Assembly: GCA_902493085.1 (NCBI GenBank)
Contig: CABUOH010000024.1
Location: forward strand, 1-10,363
Direction: 5' to 3'
From: an uncultured Sutterella sp.
GTDB lineage: Bacteria > Pseudomonadota > Gammaproteobacteria > Burkholderiales > Burkholderiaceae_F
DNA: 10,363 nt
Numbering within the stretch: position 1 is the first letter of the stretch; the number at the start of each line of letters is the position of its first letter. Made by a program: the position numbers and the translations under genes. The notes under the pieces were generated by a model. That model saw nothing but the letters and a program-made list of their open reading frames with translations. It was not told where the DNA came from and did no database searches. Positions 6,320 to 10,363 of this stretch are shown here, one piece after another.

Positions 6320-7435
6320 TCAAGGCTCGCTGATGCCGGCGATGCGGTTGGCGAGCATGGTGACGGCGGCCGCATAAAAGTAGCTGCGGTTGTATCGGAG
6401 CACGGACGAGAAGTTCCGGGTGCCGATGTACCACTTCGTGGTGCGTTGTCCTTTTTCGTCGAGCTGAGGCAGGTCGACGAGGAGAACGGGTTCGTCGTCA
6501 AGAAGCGGGAAGTGACCGCCGGTGTCGACGCCGGCCTCCCGGAGGCCTGCGACTGTTGCGTGCGCGGCGATGCCGCCCGAGCCTGTGGCGTCGAAGATCT
6601 CGGCGTCGGCCTTCACGGGATAGAGGAGGCCGCGACCCGCCACCCAGCCGTGGGCGGTCAGGAATCGTGCGACGGAGGCGATGGCGTCGGGTTCGCTTTC
6701 GACGAGGTCGATCCTTCCGTCATCGTCGCCGTCGGCGCCCCATCGGTCGAGCGAACTCGGCATGAACTGGCCGTAGCCGACGGCGCCTGCAAAGCTGCCG
6801 AGCACCGTCACGGGCTGAACCTGCTCGCGCCAGCAGAATTCAAGAAAGTGAGCGAGCTCTTCCTTGAAGTAGGCGGCTCGTCGGGTGTAGTCGAAGGAGA
6901 GCGTCATCAGGCTGTCGAGCACGCGGTAGCGGCCCATGTTGCGGCCGTAGAAGGTCTCGACGCCGATGATGGCGGTGATGACGTAGCGGGAGACGCCGCT
7001 TTTCAATTCGACTTCGTCGAAGACGGCGCTGTTGCGCTCGATGAAATCGCGGCCGCGCAGAATGCGCTCCTGCGAGAGAAAGTTTCGGGCATACGTGACG
7101 AAGTTTCTGAAGGGAGGCTTGACGACGTCGGAACCGGGTTTCTTGACGCCGGGCTTCGGCGTCATCAGGCGTTCGGCGGTTTCGGAGTATCGGGCGACCG
7201 CCACCTCGTCCTTGAGCCAGTCGAGCGGAATCTTGTGCTTTTCGGAGACCTCGGAGAGGAAGTCAAGCACGTCAGGCCTGTTGAGGTAGCAGGATGCGGA
7301 AGGCGAAACGGCCGACTGGGGCGCCCGGGCTTCGGCTTCGGGCGCATTCGCGGCGAGCGCGCACGCACAGGCCGCCATGCTGGCGGCGCACGCGGTCGCG
7401 GAGATCGTCATGCGGAGTCGGGATCGTGTCGTCAT
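6320..7435 (-). CDS. mltB: Lytic murein transglycosylase B family protein
   Basis: A 371-residue exported enzyme that cleaves peptidoglycan glycan strands to 1,6-anhydro-muropeptides. N-terminal MTTRSRLR plus an Ala/Cys-rich hydrophobic stretch forms the signal. SMAAC is a poor lipobox, so cleavage after ALA and a soluble periplasmic form is as likely as a lipoprotein. The catalytic Glu is E160 in IIGVETFYGR, close to E162 of E. coli MltB. Residues 220-228 give GYGQFMPSS. An EF-hand-like calcium loop follows, with D235, D237, D239, G240 and E246 (DGDDDGRIDLVES), as in MltB. The C-terminal RNFSSVLRYNRSYFYAAAV is typical of the family, and length is close to E. coli MltB (361). ATG 7435 was chosen because it supplies a basic n-region. 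An ATG at 7411 and a TTG at 7480 are alternatives. None has a clear Shine-Dalgarno. Confidence 0.9.
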   Translation of the reverse strand: MTTRSRLRMTISATACAASMAACACALAANAPEAEARAPQSAVSPSASCYLNRPDVLDFLSEVSEKHKIPLDWLKDEVAVARYSETAERLMTPKPGVKKPGSDVVKPPFRNFVTYARNFLSQERILRGRDFIERNSAVFDEVELKSGVSRYVITAIIGVETFYGRNMGRYRVLDSLMTLSFDYTRRAAYFKEELAHFLEFCWREQVQPVTVLGSFAGAVGYGQFMPSSLDRWGADGDDDGRIDLVESEPDAIASVARFLTAHGWVAGRGLLYPVKADAEIFDATGSGGIAAHATVAGLREAGVDTGGHFPLLDDEPVLLVDLPQLDEKGQRTTKWYIGTRNFSSVLRYNRSYFYAAAVTMLANRIAGISEP

Positions 7436-7470
7436 GCAGTGCGTCAAGCTAAGGTCAAGGGACTTGAGGC

Positions 7471-7476
7471 ATTGTA
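7471..7476 (-). promoter_or_regulatory. Extended -10 promoter element of mltB
   Basis: The minus strand reads TTGCTACAAT. TACAAT matches the -10 consensus at 5 of 6 positions and TGC just before it gives the TGn extension, which can work without a -35 box. Transcription would start near 7464, leaving a leader of about 29 nt. No -35 match is present at the right distance. Confidence 0.5.
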
Positions 7477-7489
7477 GCAAGGGACGGCC

Positions 7490-7504
7490 GGAGGGCCGCC
7501 CTCC
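7490..7504. repeat. 7-1-7 palindrome over the mltB -35 position
   Basis: GGAGGGC, one base, GCCCTCC: a perfect inverted repeat covering the place where a -35 box (about 7494-7499) would sit for the mltB -10 element. It suits an operator for a dimeric regulator; chance in GC-rich DNA cannot be excluded. Confidence 0.4.
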
Positions 7505-7567
7505 TGCGGCGAGGTGTTGCAGGTCGGCACAAATTGCTCCGGCGAAGTTGGATTGAGGCTCGCCGTG

Positions 7568-7611
7568 CCGTTTCGGATCGGTTTCTAGACGGTTTCTGAA
7601 CGGTTTCTTCG
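7568..7611. repeat. Four tandem 11-bp repeats, helically phased
   Basis: CGGTTTCT occurs at 7579, 7590 and 7601, each followed by three variable bases (AGA, GAA, TCG). A degenerate copy (CCGTTTCGGAT) lies directly before at 7568. The period is exactly 11 bp, so all copies face the same side of the helix. Conserved 7-8 bp cores with 3-4 bp spacers are the layout bound by tandem PhoB/OmpR-type response regulators (as in Pho boxes), although the core is not a Pho box. The block lies 130 bp upstream of the plus-strand gene and 133 bp upstream of mltB, so either could be the target. Confidence 0.65.
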
Positions 7612-7621
7612 AAAGGCGCCG

Positions 7622-7740
7622 CTTGTGGTACGCTTTCCGTCGGGAGCGTTCCCCGCAAGCCTTCCGGCGGACAGACGAAACGTTCCCGAAACACCGTCAT
7701 CAACAACCGCCGCCGATAATAGGAACGGGCCTACCACAAG
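7622..7740 (+). repeat. 9-bp inverted pair bounding the leader of the amidohydrolase gene
   Basis: CTTGTGGTA (7622-7630) and its exact complement TACCACAAG (7732-7740) are 101 bp apart, and the second copy abuts the ATG. If both are transcribed they could pair and mask the start. The only Shine-Dalgarno-like motif is AGGAA at 7721-7725, spaced 15 nt, so initiation looks weak. This may be chance. Confidence 0.3.
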
Positions 7741-8712
7741 ATGATCAATCAAACGGATGTACGCCCGCTGACGGGCTACTTCACGCATGACCGCATCGCC
7801 GTCCCCAATCCGCTTCCCGATGCGCCGGAGCGTCCTGAAAGGCTCGACGCCATCGAAAGGAACATGCTTGCATTGGGGATGGACGTTCTCGTCAAGATTC
7901 AATATGCAAAGCCTGCGCCGATCGAGGCCGTGATCCTCGCGCACGATCCCGAATACGTCAAGCGCCTCGAGGCGGCTTCGGCGGGCGATCGGGATGCACT
8001 GGCGACTTTTGACGCCCTCGACACCCGCGTGGGGCCGGATACCTATGACGCGGCCATGAAGAGTGCGGGTGCCGTCGTCGAGGCGGTCGACGAGCTGTAT
8101 GCGGGCCGCATCAAGAATGCCTTCTGCGGCGTTCGTCCGCCGGGGCATCATGCGTCGCGCGCTCAGGCCCGGGGGTTCTGCTATCTGAACAATGTGGCGA
8201 TCGGCGCCTACTGGGCGATGCGCCGGCACGGCGCCAGGCGCGTCGCGATTGTCGACTTCGACGCGCATCACGGAGACGGCACGGAGGAGATCGTTGCGGG
8301 ACATCCCGACATTCGATTCATGTCGCTCTTTCAGTGGCCGCTTTACCCGCACCGCATGCTCGAGCCAACGCCCCAAAACGTCATCGTCAATCCCGTGGAG
8401 GCGGGGGCGGACGGCGAAGTCATCACCGGGATCCTTGAGAACGTGTGGCTGCCGCAGCTCGAGGCCTTCAGACCCGACGTCATCTTCGTGTCGGCCGGGT
8501 TCGATGCGCACGCCGAGGAGCAGATGGCGCAGCTCAAAATGAAGGAGCTCGACTACGCACGCATCACGCGCAGGCTGCTCGATGCGGCTGATGTCTTGTG
8601 CGAGGGACGCCTCGTGAGCGTGCTCGAGGGCGGCTACGCCGTTCGAAGCCTTGCTCGAAGCGTGATGGCGCATCTCAACATGCTGGTCATGCGCGGGCGA
8701 GCCGCGCAGTAG
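7741..8712 (+). CDS. Histone deacetylase superfamily amidohydrolase
   Basis: A 323-residue cytoplasmic zinc hydrolase of the arginase/deacetylase fold, expected to remove acetyl groups from a small amine (acetylpolyamine or similar) or from protein lysines. Motifs in order: ERPERL (30-35), RPPGHHA with catalytic H136-H137, GFCYLNN (145-151), DFDAHHGDG with zinc ligands D174 and H176, SAGFDAH with ligand D255, and LEGGY with catalytic-type Y299. All core residues are present, so activity is likely. The pattern is closer to class II/acetylpolyamine amidohydrolase-like bacterial proteins than to acetoin-utilisation AcuC; substrate cannot be read from sequence alone. ATG 7741 fits the usual start of the family just before TGYFTH. 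The MFS gene follows after 12 bp, with its ribosome site over the stop, so the two are probably translated together. Confidence 0.9.
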   Translation: MINQTDVRPLTGYFTHDRIAVPNPLPDAPERPERLDAIERNMLALGMDVLVKIQYAKPAPIEAVILAHDPEYVKRLEAASAGDRDALATFDALDTRVGPDTYDAAMKSAGAVVEAVDELYAGRIKNAFCGVRPPGHHASRAQARGFCYLNNVAIGAYWAMRRHGARRVAIVDFDAHHGDGTEEIVAGHPDIRFMSLFQWPLYPHRMLEPTPQNVIVNPVEAGADGEVITGILENVWLPQLEAFRPDVIFVSAGFDAHAEEQMAQLKMKELDYARITRRLLDAADVLCEGRLVSVLEGGYAVRSLARSVMAHLNMLVMRGRAAQ

Positions 8713-8724
8713 GGGAGCAGACCC

Positions 8725-10050
8725 ATGCCGCTTTTCTCACAGTCCGCCCTGAAGGACGGCGTCGCGATGCGCGAGGTCTGGTCCTGGGCGGCATTCGACT
8801 TTGCCAACTCCGGCTATACGACCGTCGTGCTCACGGCCGTCTTCAATGCCTATTTCGTCAGCGTGGTGGCGGGCGACTCGGCCTCGGCCACCTTTCTGTG
8901 GACCGTCGTCATTGCAGTGAGCAATGCGGTCAGCATGCTGCTCATGCCCGTTGTCGGCACGATTGCGGATGCGACCGCCTCCAAGAAGCGCTGGCTCGCC
9001 GTCGCGACCGCCATGGCCGTCGGGGGCACGTTCGGCCTGATGTTTGCGGGGCCGGGCACGATTCTTTGGGCGTCCCTCATGATCATCGTGAGCAATGTCG
9101 CCTACAACGTGGGCGAGTCGCTCAATTCAGCCTTTCTGCCCGAAATCGCGCGCGAGGATGCCGTGGGCAAGGTGTCGGGCTGGGGGTGGAGCTTCGGGTA
9201 CTGCGGCGGCATTCTGACGCTCGGGCTCTGTCTCGGCGTCGTGACGGGGGGCGAGAAGTTCGGCTTCGGGATGGATCAGATCGTCGCGGGCACGATGGCC
9301 GTCACGGCATTCGTCTTCGCGGCGGCCGCTCTTCCGATCTTCCTGTTTCTCAAGGAGAGGAGTGCGCCGAGGCTCAACACGGCGGACCGGGAGGCCGTCA
9401 AGAGCGCGGCCTTGGAAAGCTTTGCCGAGCTTCGCCGCACCCTTGGGTCTCTCGGCGACTTCCGAGACTTTGCCTGGCTCTCGGTTTGCGGTTTTCTATA
9501 CCAGTGCGGCGTATCGGTCGTCATCACGCTTTCGGCCGTGTATGCGGCCGCCGTCATGGGGTTCAAAACCGAAGACACGCTTCTCATGGTTTTTCTCGTC
9601 AACATCACGGCCGCCGCAGGCGCCTTCGCCTTCGGCTACGTGCAGGACCGCGTCGGACACAAGCTTGCGCTGGCGGGCACGCTTTGCGTTTGGATCGCGA
9701 TGATCGCCGTTGCCGCCTTCTCGACCGAGCGATGGCAGTTCTGGGTGGCAGCCAATCTTGCGGGTCTTGCCATGGGATCCTCTCAGTCGGCGGGACGGGC
9801 CATGGTGGCGGTTTTCGCCCCCTCGTCGCGCTTGGCGGAGTTCTACAGCTTCTGGAACATGGCGCTCTGGCTCGCAGCCATCGTGGGACCGCTCTCGTAT
9901 GGTGCCATCGCCTGGATGACGGGCAACGACCACCGGGCGGCCATTCTCTTTACGGGCGTCTTCTTTGTGCTGTCGCTGTTGGCCCTCGGTCCCGTGAGCA
10001 TGAAGCGCGGCGCAGAGACGGCGGGCAGATTTTCGGCGTCCGGCGGGTGA
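8725..10050 (+). CDS. UMF1/Atg22-type MFS transporter
   Basis: A 441-residue inner-membrane protein with about 12 hydrophobic segments in two halves, joined by a polar loop at about 210-250. WSWAAFDFANSGYTTVVLTAVFNAYF, split as WSWAAFDFANSG (19-30) and a following hydrophobic run, is the hallmark opening of the UMF1 family. FLPEIA (137-142) and SGWGWSFGYCGG (151-162) are also typical. GTIADATASKKR (78-89) resembles MFS motif A, echoed in the second half by FGYVQDRVGHK. Substrates of bacterial UMF1 proteins are mostly unknown; the yeast relative Atg22 exports amino acids from the vacuole. AGGGGAG overlaps the upstream stop and lies 7 nt before the ATG. Pairing with a deacetylase suggests import of an acetylated compound or export of its product (inference). 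No intrinsic terminator is visible on the plus strand after the stop. Confidence 0.88.
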   Translation: MPLFSQSALKDGVAMREVWSWAAFDFANSGYTTVVLTAVFNAYFVSVVAGDSASATFLWTVVIAVSNAVSMLLMPVVGTIADATASKKRWLAVATAMAVGGTFGLMFAGPGTILWASLMIIVSNVAYNVGESLNSAFLPEIAREDAVGKVSGWGWSFGYCGGILTLGLCLGVVTGGEKFGFGMDQIVAGTMAVTAFVFAAAALPIFLFLKERSAPRLNTADREAVKSAALESFAELRRTLGSLGDFRDFAWLSVCGFLYQCGVSVVITLSAVYAAAVMGFKTEDTLLMVFLVNITAAAGAFAFGYVQDRVGHKLALAGTLCVWIAMIAVAAFSTERWQFWVAANLAGLAMGSSQSAGRAMVAVFAPSSRLAEFYSFWNMALWLAAIVGPLSYGAIAWMTGNDHRAAILFTGVFFVLSLLALGPVSMKRGAETAGRFSASGG

Positions 10051-10084
10051 GCGTGCAGAACGAGGCGCTTTCGCCTTCAGCATG

Positions 10085-10128
10085 AAAAAAAAAGAGCGGC
10101 GGGTGCGCATTGCACGCAGCCGCCGCTC
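10085..10128 (-). terminator. Strong intrinsic terminator of the small RNA
   Basis: A 9-bp G/C stem (GAGCGGCGG at 10094-10102 with 10120-10128) continues inward with TGCG/CGCA. On the minus strand it is followed by nine T (10093 down to 10085). The plus side has no T run, so it serves the minus strand and lies 35 bp past the end of the convergent MFS gene. Confidence 0.92.
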
Positions 10129-10261
10129 ACTCAGACCCCCAACAGCGTGCGGGTGGAGATTGCCCCGCGTGACGGAAGGCGCTTGATACCCTCCGATGCC
10201 GCCTCTCTCCGGACGACCCCCGTTGTCCTTGGATGGAGAGTGACGACAGCTCGCTGCCGTT
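10085..10261 (-). ncRNA. Candidate Fur-regulated small RNA
   Basis: A predicted transcript of about 177 nt, from an A at 10261 (7 nt after the -10 hexamer) to a strong terminator. The only ATG in it lies inside the terminator stem, so no protein is supported. Its promoter is covered by a perfect Fur box, so expression should rise in iron starvation. Besides the terminator it can form several hairpins by eye: CUCUCC with GGAGAG around an inner GGAC/GUCC; CGGAGGG with CCUUCCG around a 9-nt loop; and GCGGG with CCCGC around GCAAUCUCCA, a possible target-pairing loop. Layout and size match iron-sparing small RNAs such as RyhB, PrrF and NrrF, but I recognise no sequence similarity. The alternative is a long leader or antisense RNA facing the converging MFS gene. 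Confidence 0.62.
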
Positions 10262-10267
10262 GAGTGA

Positions 10268-10296
10268 ATTATGGCAGAAGTGAGAATGATTCTCAA
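10268..10296 (-). promoter_or_regulatory. Sigma70 promoter of the small RNA
   Basis: On the minus strand TTGAGA (10291-10296) and CATAAT (10268-10273) are separated by exactly 17 bp, each matching consensus at 5 of 6 positions. It is the best promoter in the window and points left into the non-coding stretch. Confidence 0.75.
10281..10295. promoter_or_regulatory. Fur box
   Basis: TGAGAATGATTCTCA is a perfect 7-1-7 inverted repeat, very close to the Fur core TGATAATGATTATCA. It overlaps the -35 box and spacer of the minus-strand promoter, the classic position for iron-dependent repression. It could also act on a plus-strand gene beginning beyond the right edge. Confidence 0.8.
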
Positions 10297-10335
10297 TACA
10301 CTTTTGTGAGGTAAGCTGGGAAAAGTGTCGGAGGG

Positions 10336-10349
10336 TTGATCAAGATCAA
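10336..10349. promoter_or_regulatory. FNR/Anr-type box
   Basis: TTGATCAAGATCAA matches the FNR consensus TTGAT-N4-ATCAA exactly. Its centre lies about 81 bp upstream of the predicted small RNA start, so it may act on that promoter, but it could equally serve a gene starting to the right of the window. An 8-bp inverted repeat ACACTTTT/AAAAGTGT (10298-10305 and 10321-10328) lies between it and the Fur box. Confidence 0.65.
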
Positions 10350-10363
10350 ATCTTTGCGAGCGT

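Larger units (their letters stand above)
7436..7740. other. Divergent control region between mltB and the amidohydrolase gene
   Basis: 305 bp separate two outward-facing genes. Left to right it holds the mltB -10 element (7471-7476), a 15-bp palindrome (7490-7504), about 60 bp in which I see nothing, four phased 11-bp repeats (7568-7611), and about 110 bp leading to the plus-strand start. That last part is bounded by a 9-bp inverted pair (7622-7630 and 7732-7740) and includes GATAAT (7715-7720). No RNA gene or coding frame is supported. Confidence 0.6.

Noticed and set aside
6446..7477. Plus-strand frame (343 codons) opposite mltB
   Set aside because: Antisense to a complete MltB with catalytic Glu and calcium loop; no recognisable domain or ribosome site.
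7585..8673. Minus-strand frame (362 codons) opposite the amidohydrolase
   Set aside because: Antisense to all the deacetylase motifs and running into the phased-repeat region; no family resemblance.
10060..10077. GAGGCG-CTTT-CGCCTT hairpin as a terminator of the MFS gene
   Set aside because: Only six pairs including a wobble, and no T run follows on the plus strand.
8598..10085. Plus-strand frame (495 codons) overlapping the amidohydrolase end and the MFS gene
   Set aside because: It is an off-frame reading of the MFS gene with an Arg/His/Gly-rich product; the MFS frame has clear membrane segments and family motifs.
9496..10296. Minus-strand frame that could make the 10085-10261 transcript coding
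   Set aside because: It runs through the small RNA terminator and opposite the MFS gene. Its start lies at the -35 box, upstream of the predicted transcript start, and no ATG occurs in the transcript before the terminator stem.
1..10363. CRISPR arrays, tRNA or rRNA genes, insertion sequences, phage genes
   Set aside because: No spaced repeat array, cloverleaf-like sequence, transposase motif or terminal inverted repeats were seen on either strand.

Overview
The window is about 60% GC and densely coded. The gene families are typical of a Gram-negative bacterium: cellulose secretion, phosphatidylserine synthase, and periplasmic lytic transglycosylase. High GC, protein style and near-consensus Fur and FNR sites fit a betaproteobacterium living with little oxygen. 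A gut Sutterellaceae (Burkholderiales) is my best guess; this is inference, since no 16S or other marker is present.

Layout. (1) 2-1951, plus strand: the 3' end of a GH8 cellulase (bcsZ), a complete bcsG (cellulose phosphoethanolamine transferase) 5 bp later, and an intrinsic terminator. (2) 1992-4139, minus strand: a two-gene operon of exported proteins, a full-length M20 metallopeptidase followed by a small protein that is almost only an M20 lid/dimerisation domain. (3) 4382-5301, minus: pssA with its own terminator and a structured leader. (4) 5481-6220, minus: a fumarylacetoacetate-hydrolase-family enzyme. (5) 6320-7435, minus: mltB-type lytic transglycosylase. (6) 7436-7740: a divergent control region with four 11-bp phased direct repeats. 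(7) 7741-10050, plus: a histone-deacetylase-superfamily amidohydrolase and an UMF1/Atg22-type MFS transporter, apparently co-transcribed. (8) 10051-10363: no protein gene. It holds a minus-strand sigma70 promoter (TTGAGA, 17 bp, CATAAT) covered by a perfect 7-1-7 Fur box, a transcript of about 177 nt without an ATG-started reading frame, and a strong terminator with nine U residues. A perfect FNR box lies further upstream. This looks like an iron-regulated small RNA.

How the genes fit together. BcsZ and BcsG act on exported cellulose. BcsG takes phosphoethanolamine from phosphatidylethanolamine, whose synthesis starts with PssA. The deacetylase-transporter pair suggests removal of acetyl groups from a small amine or related compound linked to transport.

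The two most novel-looking items are the M20 pair and the small RNA. In the M20 pair the full-length peptidase lacks the lid GGHS and GGxSVN motifs that the small partner carries, which suggests an enzyme completed by a second polypeptide. The small RNA is a Fur-controlled candidate at the right edge. Everything here was read by eye; no database search or folding program was run.
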